Source: Micromonospora sp. C31
GTDB taxonomy: Bacteria; Actinomycetota; Actinomycetes; Mycobacteriales; Micromonosporaceae
DNA length: 64,000 bases
Direction: 5' to 3'
Assembly: GCF_018070575.1 (NCBI RefSeq)
Contig: NZ_JAGPXN010000024.1
Span: 26,384-90,383 of the forward strand
Under the pieces are notes generated by a model. It did not search any database, was not told the DNA's origin, and saw only the letters and a program-made list of their open reading frames with translations. Shown one piece after another: positions 46,242-56,275 of the stretch (position 1 is its first letter; the number at the start of each line of letters is the position of its first letter). The position numbers and the translations under genes are program-made.

Positions 46242-48022
46242 CGGTCACTCCCGCCGGCCGCGGGCGCCATCGGCTGCGCCCCGATCCAGGCGCTCAGCTT
46301 CGCCACGGTCGGGTTCCGCAGGAAGGTCTCCAGCTCCGCCTGGATGCCGAACTCCTCGTTGAGCCGGTTGGTGAGCACCGCCGCGAGCAGGGACGTACCA
46401 CCCAGCTGGAAGAAGTTGTCGTCCGGGCCCACGTTGACGGCGTCGAGGACGTCCTCCCACAGGCGGCGGACCGCGTCCTCGACCGACCCGTCGGCAGTCG
46501 CCGCACCGGTGCCGCTGAGCACCAACTCCCGGGCGGCCAGCGCGGCCCGGTCGACCTTGCCGCTCGGCGTCGTCGGAAACCCGTCGACCGGCACGACCGC
46601 CACCGGCACCATGTGCGCCGGCAAGGCCGACGTCAGCTGCCCGCGAACGTCGGCGGGCCACCCGCCCGGACCGGCGACGGCGTAGGCCACCAGCCTGCGT
46701 TCGGCGCCCGGGCGGCCGTGCGCGACCACCACGGCGTCGGCGAGGCCGGGCACGGCCTTCACCGCGACCTCCACCTCACCCAGCTCGACCCGATGGCCAC
46801 GGATCTTCACCTGGCCGTCGTCGCGGCCGAGGAACGTGACGGCTCCGTCCACGTCGAGGCGCCCGCGGTCCCCGGTCAGGTACAGCCGCCCGCCGGCGGC
46901 ACCGTGCGGATCGGGCACGAAGCGTTCCGCCGTCAACGCCGGGCGGTGCAGATAGCCACGGGCCAGCACCCGCCCGCCGATGGCGATCTCCCCGGTCGCG
47001 CCGACCGGCAGGGGCAGCCCGCGGTCGTCGAGCACCACGATGCCAGCGCCGTCGATCGCGGCGCCGATCGACGGCAGCTCGGGCCACTCGCCCGGGTCGC
47101 GCCCGAGCTGGATCGACGTCACGATGTGCGTCTCCGAGGGACCGTACTGGTTTACCAGCGTGGCCGCCGGCAGCGCTGCGAAGAAGCGCCGCAGCGCCGG
47201 CGTGACATACAGCTGTTCCCCGGCGGTGAGGACCTCCCGGACCGCCTGGGGGAATCGTTGCTGCCCGGTGGCCGCGCCCGCCAGCGCCTGGAGCGCGACG
47301 AACGGCATGAAGATCCGGTTGATCCGGTACTCGTCGACGAAACGCAGCAGGCGGTGCGGGTCACGCCGCACGTCCTCGTCCACCAGCACCAGGCAGCCAC
47401 CGGCGGCCCAGGTGCTGAACATCTCCTGGAAGGACGCGTCGAAGCTGAACGCGGAGAACTGCAACGTGCGGGAACCCTCCGCACAGCCCGACGCCCCGCG
47501 CTGCCACTCGATGAGGTTGGTCAGCGGGCCGTGCGGCATCGCCACGCCCTTGGGGACACCGGTGGAGCCGGAGGTGTACATGACGTACGCCAGCTCTTCG
47601 TCGGTGACCACGGGCCACGGCTGCCCAGGCCGCGCACCGCCCGACGGCTCCTCGTCCAACCACACCGTACGGACGCCGGCCCGCGACGGCAGACGCTCGG
47701 CGATGTCGGGCTGGGTCAGCAGCACCCGTACGTCACTGTCGCGCAGCATGAACGCGAGGCGTGCCGGCGGGTAGGCCGGGTCCAGCGGCAGATACGCCGC
47801 GCCGGCCCGCAGAACGGCCAGCACGGCGACGGGCAGATTGACGGAACGGTCGACGGAGACACCGACGATGCGGCCGGTCACGCCGAGGCGCAGCAGCCGC
47901 TGCGCGAGCCGGGACGCCGCCGCGTCCAGCGCCGCGTAGGTGAGGGCCTGTCCGTGGTACTCCACGGCGGGGGCGTCCGGCACGGCCCGGCAGCGGTCGT
48001 CGAACAGGCGCAGGACGGTCAT
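46238..48022 (-). CDS. NRPS, A-T didomain
   Basis: A 594-aa A-T protein. A domain: YVMYTSGSTGVPKGVAMPHG (A3), FSFDASFQEMFS (A4), NQYGPSETHIV (A5), LYLTGDRGRL (A7), GRDDGQVKIRGHRVELGEVE (A8), TPSGKVDRAAL (A10). Carrier: NFFQLGGTSLLAAV with Ser544. The code by hand is about D-A-Q-F-L-A-Q-I-V-K, with no clear match. Its position between the C-ended synthetase (50351) and the T-TE protein suggests it supplies the acceptor amino acid for that terminal C domain. It overlaps both neighbours. Confidence 0.92.
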   Translation of the reverse strand: MTVLRLFDDRCRAVPDAPAVEYHGQALTYAALDAAASRLAQRLLRLGVTGRIVGVSVDRSVNLPVAVLAVLRAGAAYLPLDPAYPPARLAFMLRDSDVRVLLTQPDIAERLPSRAGVRTVWLDEEPSGGARPGQPWPVVTDEELAYVMYTSGSTGVPKGVAMPHGPLTNLIEWQRGASGCAEGSRTLQFSAFSFDASFQEMFSTWAAGGCLVLVDEDVRRDPHRLLRFVDEYRINRIFMPFVALQALAGAATGQQRFPQAVREVLTAGEQLYVTPALRRFFAALPAATLVNQYGPSETHIVTSIQLGRDPGEWPELPSIGAAIDGAGIVVLDDRGLPLPVGATGEIAIGGRVLARGYLHRPALTAERFVPDPHGAAGGRLYLTGDRGRLDVDGAVTFLGRDDGQVKIRGHRVELGEVEVAVKAVPGLADAVVVAHGRPGAERRLVAYAVAGPGGWPADVRGQLTSALPAHMVPVAVVPVDGFPTTPSGKVDRAALAARELVLSGTGAATADGSVEDAVRRLWEDVLDAVNVGPDDNFFQLGGTSLLAAVLTNRLNEEFGIQAELETFLRNPTVAKLSAWIGAQPMAPAAGGSDR

Positions 48023-49113
48023 GACCGCCCCGCCGGTGCTCGCAGGGCGTCGGTGAGGATCGTGGCCAACTCCCTGACGTGCGGTTCGGTCAGCATCGAG
48101 TAGTGGTTGCCCGGGACGAGGTGCCGCCGCACCGGACGCTCGGTGATCCGCTGCCAGCTGTCGGCGGCCCGGTCCCGTCTCAGCGGGTCGGCGTCCGACG
48201 CGAAGACCAACAGGAGTTCCTCCACCGGCCGGACGGCGCGGTGGCGGCGCCGGGCCCGGTCGTGCGCGCGGAAGAGCGTCAGCCAGGTCAGCAGTTCGGT
48301 GATGTCGGTGCCGGGCGGTAGGGCACCCGCGGCGCGGGCCGCGGCGAGGACCCGGGCGAGGCCGTCGCCGAAGGAGAGCGCTCGCAGGTCGTCGGCCGGC
48401 ACGGCGAAGGGCCGGCTCAGGACGCCGCCCAGGTGGGTGGCGAACGCCGACAGGATCTCGCTCTCCCCCGGCGCCTCGGCCTCCTCGGCCGGGTAGCTGT
48501 CCACCAGCGCCAACAGATCGACGCGCGCGCCGGCCGCGCGCAGCCGCCCGGCCATCTCGGCCGCGAGCACCCCGCCCATGGACCAGCCGATCAGCGAGTA
48601 CGGCCCGACCGGCTGCGCCTCGGTGAGCCGGGCGAGATGGTGTTCGGCGATGTCGGACAGCTCCGGCTCGTACGGATCGGTGTCCGCTGGCGGCGCCGGC
48701 AGCCCGTAGACGGGCCGCTCGGGCGGCAGCAGCCGCACCAACTCGCGGAAGGCCATGAGGTCGCCGCCGGCCGGATGCACGCAGAACACCGGGCCGCCGC
48801 CGCCCCGCCGCAGCGTCACCGGGCCCGCCGGGGAGTCCGGCTGCCGGCCGCCGAGGCCGCGCCGAACCAGACCGCTGAGCACCGAGACGCTGGCGGCCTC
48901 CTCGTCGGCGTGCTCGAACAGCACGGAGACCGGCACCACCGTCCCGAATGTCTTCTTGATCCGGGCGAGCAGCTGGACGGCCAGCAGCGAGTGCCCGCCG
49001 AGCGTGAAGAAGTCGGCGTGGACGTCGACCCCGTCCAGGCCGAGCAGGTCCTCGTAGATCCGCGTCACCTCCAGTTCCACGCTGTCGCGCGGGACACTCC
49101 TCGCGGCGGTCAC
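48019..49113 (-). CDS. NRPS termination protein, T-TE
   Basis: A 364-aa protein with a carrier domain first (about 10-85; FFTLGGHSLLAVQL, Ser42) and a type I thioesterase (about 100-355). The thioesterase has CVHPAGGDL, the nucleophile GWSMGG (Ser178) and a C-terminal catalytic His in PGNHYSML (about 340). It would release the peptide by hydrolysis or cyclisation. The carrier before the TE, without a C domain, means two carriers are adjacent in series (A-T then T-TE), so the first may hand the chain to the second directly. Overlaps the P450 gene. Confidence 0.93.
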   Translation of the reverse strand: MTAARSVPRDSVELEVTRIYEDLLGLDGVDVHADFFTLGGHSLLAVQLLARIKKTFGTVVPVSVLFEHADEEAASVSVLSGLVRRGLGGRQPDSPAGPVTLRRGGGGPVFCVHPAGGDLMAFRELVRLLPPERPVYGLPAPPADTDPYEPELSDIAEHHLARLTEAQPVGPYSLIGWSMGGVLAAEMAGRLRAAGARVDLLALVDSYPAEEAEAPGESEILSAFATHLGGVLSRPFAVPADDLRALSFGDGLARVLAAARAAGALPPGTDITELLTWLTLFRAHDRARRRHRAVRPVEELLLVFASDADPLRRDRAADSWQRITERPVRRHLVPGNHYSMLTEPHVRELATILTDALRAPAGRS

Positions 49114-50354
49114 ACCGTCACCTCCCTGTCAGCACGATGGATGGGCAGGAGAACGACCTCGAGCCGGTCGAGGCCGTGCAGGAACGTCGAGGCGCTGCGT
49201 ACCGGCTCCGCGCGCAGCTCGATCCGGTCCACCCTGGCGAGCAGCACCTGCAACAGCACGCGCACCTCCATTCGGCCGACCGACGCCCCGACGCAGTAGT
49301 GCGGTCCCGCGCCGAGGCTGAGGTGCCGGTTCGGCCGCCGGTCGATCCGGAAGGCGTCCGGTTCGGCGAAGACCGACTCGTCGCGGTTGCAGGACGGGAT
49401 CCACAGCACGACGCGGTCGCCGGCGCCGATGCGGGCACCACCCAGTTCCACCTCGCGCGTCGCCGTGCGCATGAGGTGCATCGGTGGTGACGCCCAGCGG
49501 AGCACCTCCTCGACGGCCGACGGGAGGAGCGAGGCGTCCCGCCGCAGCCGCAGCCACTGGTCGGGATGCCGGGCGAAGGCCAGCAGGGTGCCGGAGACGG
49601 CGTGTCGGGACGTACCCAGCCCGCCGTTGACCAGACCGTCGCAGCTGAGCAGGATCTCTTCGTCGGTGAGCCGCCGCTCCGGGTCCGGTTCGTGCGCCAG
49701 CGCGCTGACCACGTCCGCGCGCGGATCCGCCCGCCGGTTCTCCAGCAGGTCGGCGAAGTAGCCGAAGACGTGTGCGCTGGCGGCGCGGCGCGAGGTGTGC
49801 TCCGCCGGGTCGGTCTCCTCGGCGAAGGCCGTGCGGACGAGGGCGGCGAGCCGGGCGGTGTCCGCGTCGTCGGTGCCGAGCATCCGCCCCACCACCCAGG
49901 TGGGCACCGCGCTGGCGAGGCGCTGCACGATTTCCACCGGTTCGCCCGTCACCATCGGTTCCAGCTCGGTCTCGAGCCGCCGGCGCAGCGCGTCCCGCAT
50001 CGCCGCCACCTCGTTCGACCGGAACCAGGGCGCGTGCGCCGCGCGCAGCCGGGCGTGCTCCGCGCCGTCGGCGACGACGAGCATCCGGCCGGCCGCGGCC
50101 CCCACCGCGGCCTCGTCCGCGCCCAGTCGCATCCCGCGCGTCGAGGTGAACCGGACGGGATCCTCCAGCACCTGGCAGGCCAGGTCGTGGGTGGTCACCG
50201 ACCAGAACGGGCCGTACCGGGGCGAGTCGAGTCTGGCGATCGGACGGTGGCGGCGGACCGCCCGCCAAAGCGCCAGGTAGTCGGTCCGGCGGTAGGTCGC
50301 CGGGTCGGTGAGATCGGGCTCCGCGAGCTCCCGGTCGGTGGGTTCGGGCGTCAC
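49110..50354 (-). CDS. Cytochrome P450
   Basis: A 414-aa bacterial P450. The heme ligand is Cys354 in LSLGAGPHYCVGASVGRME (FGxGxHxCxG pattern, with His immediately before Tyr-Cys). The ExxR of the K-helix lies in VEEVLRWASP (about 287-296). The I-helix reads CDGLVNGGLGTSRHAVSGTL, where the usual A/G-G-x-D/E-T has GGLGTS, so the acid/threonine proton relay is altered. This might suit C-C/C-O coupling or peptidyl-carrier substrates over simple hydroxylation (inference). It starts where the large NRPS ends (4-bp overlap). Confidence 0.9.
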   Translation of the reverse strand: MTPEPTDRELAEPDLTDPATYRRTDYLALWRAVRRHRPIARLDSPRYGPFWSVTTHDLACQVLEDPVRFTSTRGMRLGADEAAVGAAAGRMLVVADGAEHARLRAAHAPWFRSNEVAAMRDALRRRLETELEPMVTGEPVEIVQRLASAVPTWVVGRMLGTDDADTARLAALVRTAFAEETDPAEHTSRRAASAHVFGYFADLLENRRADPRADVVSALAHEPDPERRLTDEEILLSCDGLVNGGLGTSRHAVSGTLLAFARHPDQWLRLRRDASLLPSAVEEVLRWASPPMHLMRTATREVELGGARIGAGDRVVLWIPSCNRDESVFAEPDAFRIDRRPNRHLSLGAGPHYCVGASVGRMEVRVLLQVLLARVDRIELRAEPVRSASTFLHGLDRLEVVLLPIHRADREVTV

Positions 50355-53300
50355 GGCCGCTCAGCCCGCTGCCGCATGGTCCCGGCCGGTCCGCCGAGGT
50401 CGAGGATCATCGCGTCCAGCGCCGCGGTGAAGTCAGCGATCACCCGGTCGACGGTCGTCTCGTCGAAGAGCGTCGTGTCGTACTCCAGGAATCCCGTCAT
50501 CGCACCGGGCTCGTCCTGCAGGACGAGCGCGAGGTCGAAACGCACGGCGTCGGAGGCGACCGGCACCTCGGTGACGTCGAGGCCGGGCAGCGTCGCCGGT
50601 CGGCGCGGCGTGTTGTTCAACACCAGCTTCACCTGGAAGAGGGGGGTGCGCCGGCCGGAGCGGCGCGGCCTCAGCGCCTGCACGACCCGTTCGAACGGCA
50701 CCTGGTGGTGACGCAGTCCGTCCAGCACGGTGGTGCGGGCCCGGTCGAGCAGCTGCCGCCAGGTGGGGTCGCCCCCGGTGTCCATCCGCAGCACGATCTG
50801 GTTGACGAAGAAGCCGAGCATGGTCTCGGTCTCCGGCATCGACCGGTTGGCCACGTCCGTGCCGACGGCGACGTCGTCCTGACCGGTGAGGGCGTGCAGG
50901 GTCGCCGCCAGCGCGGCCAGCAGCACCATGAAGGGCGTGGCACCGGTCGCCTGACCGAGGCTCCGCACGCCGCGGCTGACCGACGGCGACAGCCGAACCG
51001 GAACGCTGCGCCCGGCGGGCCGCGCGTCGGGCGGATCCGGTCGCTCCGCCGGGCGCGGGAACAGCTCGCGGACGCCGGTGAGTCGTCGGGTCCAGAAGTC
51101 CAGCTGGGCGGCGAGGTGCCCGTCGCCGTACGACCGCCGCTGCCAGACGGCATAGTCGGCGTACTGCGGGGTCGGCGGCGTCGGATCGGGTGGGCGCCCC
51201 GCCACCAGGCCGGCGTAGGTCTCCGCCAGCTCGGCCGTGAGCAGCCCGAAGGACCAGCCGTCGTGGACGATGTGGTGCATCGACAACAGCCACGCGTGGT
51301 CCTCGTCGCCGAGCCGGACCACCTGTGCCCGCAGCACCGGGCCGGTCTCGAGGTCGAACGGACGGTGGTACTCCCGGTCGACCAGCCGCCGCAGTTCGGC
51401 CTCGCGGTGCCCGGCCGGCAGCGCGGTCAGGTCGACCAGCGGCATCGGCACCGGCGCGGCGGGCAGGATCCGCTGCCGGGGCACGCCGTCGTCGTCGGCC
51501 ACGATGACGGTACGGAGCACCTCGTGCCGGGCGACCACCGCGTCCACGGTCCCGTCGAGGGCCCGGACGTCCAGCGGGCCCGCGATCCGGTCGAATACCG
51601 GGACGTTGTACTGGTGGTCGCCGGGACGCAGCTGCGCCATGAACCACAGGCGCTCCTGAGCGAAGGACGCGGGCAGCGGGTCGCGCCGATCGACCGCGAC
51701 CAACGCCGGGAGGTCGTCTCCGGCGGCGGACAGGCCGTCGAGGTAGCTCGCCAGGTCGGCCAGGGTCCGGTGGTCGAACGGCGCCCGTACCGGCACGTCC
51801 ACGCCGAGCAGCCCGCGCAGCTTGAACACCACCTGCAGGGTGAGCAGGGAGTGGCCGCCGAGCCCGAAGAAGTCGTCCTCCGGCCCGACGTCGTCGCAGC
51901 CCAGCAGCGCGCGCCAGATGTCGGCGACGACCCGCTCGGTTTCGGTCAGCGGTCGTGCGGGGGCCGCCCAGACGTTCTCCAGCACCGCCGGGTTCGCCGC
52001 CATGCGGCGCAGCTGGGCGCGGTCGACCTTCCCGTTCGAGTTCAGCGGCAGCTCGGTGACGGGCAGGTAGCGCGCCGGCAGCGCGGGTTCGGGCAGCCGC
52101 TCGCGCGCGTACCCGGCGAGTTCCGGGATCGCCGCCGCGCAGGCCCGGCTCCAGAGCGGATCGTTGGCGTACGGCCGGGCGTCCCAGGACTCCTCGGGCG
52201 GGCGGTGGACGGGCCGGCCGGGCGCCCCGATCGGCCCGCGACGGCGCAGGACGACGTCGTACGCGCCCTCGGCGTGTCCGGCCGCCCAGCTCAACTCGAC
52301 GTCGACGGATCCGTCGCCGGCCAGCTCCCACCAGTCCTCCGGGGCGGTCCCCTCCGCCGGCAGACCGGTGGCGCAGGCCACGAGTTCACCGGCGGAGGAG
52401 GCGGAATCCCGCTCGTCCATCGACCGCTTGAGGCGGCGGGCCCAGGACAGGCGCGCGTTCGGGACGGCGGCCAGGCGCACGGCGTCGAGCCGCTCGGCGT
52501 CGAGCAGGCGGAGCAGGTCGGCGGGGGTACGGCGATCGGGTCCCCAGTCGTGGGTCGGGGGTTCCTCCGCGGCGACGGGCGTACCGACGGTGAGAATGAC
52601 GTCGTACCGGAAGGTGACCAGTTCGTTGTCCTGACGGCCGCGCTTGGGCAGCACCCGGACCCGCGCGATCCTCGGCCACCGCGCGCCGATCTCCCGGAAC
52701 AGTGCGGGATCCAGGCACAGCTCCGGCTCGTGGGCGACGGCGCGCCGGACCCGCTGGCGCAGCTCGCCCAGGCGCAGCCCGACCGGGGCCCTGTGCACCT
52801 CCACCGACGTGTGGAACAGCTCCGACAACGGCAGGCTGCGCAGGTCACCGAGGAAGACGTGGCCGCCGTCGGGCAGCACGTCGACGGCCTGGCGCAGCAC
52901 CCGCAGCAGGTACTCGACGGACGGAAAGTACTGCACCACCGAGTTCATGACGACGGTGTCCGGCGGTGCGCTCGCCGCGTCGGCCCGAAGACTCTCGTGG
53001 GCCGGCGCGGCCCAGGTCTCGACCCGGTCGGACCACGCGCCGCCCACGTCGCGCAGGGCACGCCGGACGTACTCCACGGCGGCGGGCGAGTTGTCCGTCG
53101 CCTGGTAGGACTCGCATGTCGGGGCCACCCGGCCGAGGATCATGCCGGTGCCACAGCCGATCTCGAGCACCCGACTCGGGCGCAGCCCCCGGATGCGCCC
53201 GGCGGCGTCGTCCAGCCAGGCCCGCATCTCGGCGGGGTCGAGGGGCCGCCCGGAGTAGCTGCTCAGCCAGCCGGCGAGGTTGAAGAAGGGGTCCTGGTCG

Positions 53301-56242
53301 CCGTCGAGGTCGCGGTAGGTGTCCTCGTAGAGCTCCCGCCACTCCCGGACGCGGTCACGGTCCCACCCGCCGTCCCGCGTCTGCTGGCCCTCCAGGCAGA
53401 CGAAGGCCACGATCTGCTCGTCACCGGTGTCGCGGCGGACCAGTTCCGCAGCGCTGGAGCGCACCGCGGGGTGACTGTCCAGGACGGCCTCGATCTCCCC
53501 GCACTCGATCCGGTGGCCGCGCACCTTGACCTGCTCGTCGCGGCGGCCCAGATATTCGAGACAGCCGTCGGGCAGGTACCGCGCGATGTCGCCGGTGCGG
53601 TAGAGCCGGCCGCCCGGCTCGGGGCCGAACGGGTCCGGTACGAAGGCCGCCGCGGTGAGCGCGCCCCGGCGCCAGTAGCCCAGACCGACCCCGGCACCAC
53701 CGACGTACAATTCGCCGGGCACGCCGATCGGGGTGGGGCGCAGGGCGGCGTCCAGAACGTAGACGCGCGCGTTGCTGATCGGCGTGCCGATCGGCACCCG
53801 GCCGTACGGCGTGACCTGGTCACCGTCGTACGCGGTGCAGGCCACGGCCGTCTCGGTCGGGCCGTACTCATTGACCAGCCGGACCTCGGGCTGACCACGA
53901 CGCAGCCCGGCCACCGCCTCCCCGCGCAGCCCTTCGCCGCCGAGGATGACCGTCCGGCACGGCAGGGCCGGTGCGTCGTCCGCCGCGGACTCGACCAGGA
54001 GACGTAGATGGGACGGGGTCAGTTTGACGAAGCTCAGATCGTCGGCCTCGTCGAGCAGGGAACGCAGTTCCGCTCCGGGCACCTCGCGCCCGGCAGCGGC
54101 GAGGAGCAGTTGCTGGCCGGCGAGCAGCGGCGCGAACAGGCTGGTCACCGCCAGGTCGAAGGCCAGCGGCGAGTGCACCGCCACCCCGGTCCCCGCTGAG
54201 ACGGTGTAGTACCGGGCGGCCCACCGCAGATAGTTCACCACGTTGCGGTGGGTGAGCAGGGCGGCCTTGGGTCGGCCGGTCGAGCCGGAGGTGTACATCA
54301 GGTAGAGCAGGTGGTCGGCCGACACCGGTACCGGGAGGGGCTCCGTCGGCCGCGCCGCGATCGACGCGCGTTCGGCCTCCAGTCTCACCACCCGCAGGGC
54401 GGAGCGGTCCACCCCCTCCGGCACGCCGTCGGGCACGACGAGCAGGGCGCTGCCGCTGTCGGCGAGCATGGCGCCGGTCCGCAGTGGCGGCTGCCGCGGA
54501 TCGAGCGGGAGGTATGCCGCGCCGGTCTTCATGATCGCCAGCAGCACGGCTACCGTGTCCGGCGCGTGCGACAACAGCACCGCCACCGTGCCGCCGGGCC
54601 GGGCGCCGGCGTCCCACAGGTGGTGGGCGAGCCGGTTCGCCCACCGCACCAGTTCGCGGTAGGTGAGCACGCTCCCGGCGCAGCACACCGCGGGCGCGTC
54701 CGGGCTCCGTTCGGCCTGCCGCTCCACCAGCTCGTGCAGTGGCGCGTCGACGCCCGGCGCGGCGGTGTCGTTCCACTCGGACAGGATCCGGTGCAGCTCC
54801 TCCCCCGACATGACCGGCAACCCGGCCAGCCGCCGACCCGGATCGGCGGTGGCCGCCGCCAACAGCTCGCGGAACGAGGTGGCCAGCCGGGCGACGGTGG
54901 CTTCGTCAAACAGGTCGGTGGAGTAGTCGATCAGGCATTCCAGCCCCTGGTCGGACTCCCAGACGTTGACGTCCAGGTCGAAGCGGGCCGACTCGGTGCC
55001 CGTCTCCAGCAGCGTCACCGTGAGGTCGGAGAGCGACGCGGCCAGCGGCGGCGTGTTGTGCAGCGTGAAGTTGACCTGGTAGAGCGGGTTACGGCCGAGG
55101 TCACGCTCGGGGAACAGCCGCTGGGCGATGAGGTCGACGGAGACGTCCTGGTGGGCGTACGCCGCCAGGCACGTGTCGCGTACGTGGCGCAGGAGTTCGT
55201 CGAAGGTCTGCCCGCCACGGGGGCGGATCCGGAACAGGACGGAGTTGGCGAAGAAGCCGATCAGGTCGTGCAGTTCCGGGTGCCGGCGGTTCGCCACCGC
55301 GCCACCGATGACGATGTCGTCCTGGCCGCTCCACCGGTGCAGGACGGCACCGAGGGCGGCCAGCAGGGTCATGTGCGCGGTGCCCCCGGAGCGGCGGCTC
55401 AGCTCGGCCACCGCCCGCGTGAGGTCGGCGCCGAGCGCGAACCGGTGGGTCGCGCCGCGATGGCTCTGCACGGCCGGGCGTGGCCGGTCGGTGTACAGCG
55501 TCAGGGCCTCGGGTGCGCCGCTGAGCTGGTCCTGCCAGAAGGCGAGCTGCTCCCGCGCCTCCCCGCTGTTCTCCCAGTCCGCCTGCCACCGGCTGTACCC
55601 GGCGTACTGCACCGGGAGCGGGCTCAGCGGGCTGGGTCGCCCGGCGGCGAAGGCGCGGTACAGCTGGTCCAGCTCGCGCCCGAGCACGCTGAGCGACCAG
55701 CCGTCGACCGCGACGTGGTGGAACGTGACGAGAAGGACCGACTCGTGCTCCGCGAGGAGGACGAGGCTGGTCCGCATCGGGGGGTCGACGCCCAGGTCGA
55801 ACGGGCGGCGCCGCTCGATCGACGCGAGCCGGTCGCTCTCCCGCTGCGCGACGTCCGGCTTCAGGCCCCGCAGATCGATCACGGGCAGCGCCGGTTCGAG
55901 GGTCGGCCGGACCCGCTGGTAGGCCACCCCGTCCAAGACGGGAAAGGTCGTCCGCAGGATCTCGTGCCGGGACACGATCTCGAGCAGGCAGCGCCGCAGC
56001 ACACCGACCCGCAGCGGTCCGGCCAGGTGGAACGGGTTGACACTGGTGTAGAACGCGCTGTCCGGCCGCAGCCGGTGCAGGAAGAGGATGCGGCGCTGCG
56101 CCGACGACACCGGGGCGTCGCCCTCGGCGGCTCCGCCGTACAGGGCCAGCGGGCCGACCCTCCCCCGATCGCGCAGCCGCTCAGCCAACGCACCACGTTG
56201 CTCGGGCGTGAGGCTCTGGATCCGCTGGGTCAGCTCACGCAC
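50351..56242 (-). CDS. NRPS, C-A(nMT)-T-C
   Basis: A 1963-aa synthetase. The start is placed at GTG 56242, 6 bases after GGGGAG, as opposed to a GTG eight codons upstream. Order: C1 (HHVAVDGWSL), A (YLMYTSGSTGRPKAALLTHR, LAFDLAVTSL, NEYGPTETAV), an N-methyltransferase domain inserted in the A domain at about 950-1290 (RVLEIGCGTGMILGRV at 1024-1039), A10 (NSNGKVDRAQL), T (FFGLGGHSLLTLQ, Ser1465) and C2 (MHHIVHDGWSF, His1656). The hand-read code D-L-T-K-I-G-E-V-A-K is close to published Asn codes (D-L-T-K-L-G-E-V-G-K), so N-methyl-Asn is my prediction. Ending on a C domain, it needs the A-T protein at 46238 as its acceptor. Confidence 0.95.
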   Translation of the reverse strand: MRELTQRIQSLTPEQRGALAERLRDRGRVGPLALYGGAAEGDAPVSSAQRRILFLHRLRPDSAFYTSVNPFHLAGPLRVGVLRRCLLEIVSRHEILRTTFPVLDGVAYQRVRPTLEPALPVIDLRGLKPDVAQRESDRLASIERRRPFDLGVDPPMRTSLVLLAEHESVLLVTFHHVAVDGWSLSVLGRELDQLYRAFAAGRPSPLSPLPVQYAGYSRWQADWENSGEAREQLAFWQDQLSGAPEALTLYTDRPRPAVQSHRGATHRFALGADLTRAVAELSRRSGGTAHMTLLAALGAVLHRWSGQDDIVIGGAVANRRHPELHDLIGFFANSVLFRIRPRGGQTFDELLRHVRDTCLAAYAHQDVSVDLIAQRLFPERDLGRNPLYQVNFTLHNTPPLAASLSDLTVTLLETGTESARFDLDVNVWESDQGLECLIDYSTDLFDEATVARLATSFRELLAAATADPGRRLAGLPVMSGEELHRILSEWNDTAAPGVDAPLHELVERQAERSPDAPAVCCAGSVLTYRELVRWANRLAHHLWDAGARPGGTVAVLLSHAPDTVAVLLAIMKTGAAYLPLDPRQPPLRTGAMLADSGSALLVVPDGVPEGVDRSALRVVRLEAERASIAARPTEPLPVPVSADHLLYLMYTSGSTGRPKAALLTHRNVVNYLRWAARYYTVSAGTGVAVHSPLAFDLAVTSLFAPLLAGQQLLLAAAGREVPGAELRSLLDEADDLSFVKLTPSHLRLLVESAADDAPALPCRTVILGGEGLRGEAVAGLRRGQPEVRLVNEYGPTETAVACTAYDGDQVTPYGRVPIGTPISNARVYVLDAALRPTPIGVPGELYVGGAGVGLGYWRRGALTAAAFVPDPFGPEPGGRLYRTGDIARYLPDGCLEYLGRRDEQVKVRGHRIECGEIEAVLDSHPAVRSSAAELVRRDTGDEQIVAFVCLEGQQTRDGGWDRDRVREWRELYEDTYRDLDGDQDPFFNLAGWLSSYSGRPLDPAEMRAWLDDAAGRIRGLRPSRVLEIGCGTGMILGRVAPTCESYQATDNSPAAVEYVRRALRDVGGAWSDRVETWAAPAHESLRADAASAPPDTVVMNSVVQYFPSVEYLLRVLRQAVDVLPDGGHVFLGDLRSLPLSELFHTSVEVHRAPVGLRLGELRQRVRRAVAHEPELCLDPALFREIGARWPRIARVRVLPKRGRQDNELVTFRYDVILTVGTPVAAEEPPTHDWGPDRRTPADLLRLLDAERLDAVRLAAVPNARLSWARRLKRSMDERDSASSAGELVACATGLPAEGTAPEDWWELAGDGSVDVELSWAAGHAEGAYDVVLRRRGPIGAPGRPVHRPPEESWDARPYANDPLWSRACAAAIPELAGYARERLPEPALPARYLPVTELPLNSNGKVDRAQLRRMAANPAVLENVWAAPARPLTETERVVADIWRALLGCDDVGPEDDFFGLGGHSLLTLQVVFKLRGLLGVDVPVRAPFDHRTLADLASYLDGLSAAGDDLPALVAVDRRDPLPASFAQERLWFMAQLRPGDHQYNVPVFDRIAGPLDVRALDGTVDAVVARHEVLRTVIVADDDGVPRQRILPAAPVPMPLVDLTALPAGHREAELRRLVDREYHRPFDLETGPVLRAQVVRLGDEDHAWLLSMHHIVHDGWSFGLLTAELAETYAGLVAGRPPDPTPPTPQYADYAVWQRRSYGDGHLAAQLDFWTRRLTGVRELFPRPAERPDPPDARPAGRSVPVRLSPSVSRGVRSLGQATGATPFMVLLAALAATLHALTGQDDVAVGTDVANRSMPETETMLGFFVNQIVLRMDTGGDPTWRQLLDRARTTVLDGLRHHQVPFERVVQALRPRRSGRRTPLFQVKLVLNNTPRRPATLPGLDVTEVPVASDAVRFDLALVLQDEPGAMTGFLEYDTTLFDETTVDRVIADFTAALDAMILDLGGPAGTMRQRAERP

Positions 56243-56275
56243 GGTCGCTCCCCTCTGCCGGTCCACGCCGTGCCG

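Noticed and set aside
51237..51659. Readings on the plus strand over the large NRPS
   Set aside because: The minus strand carries continuous C/A/T domains with motifs; these are antisense shadows.
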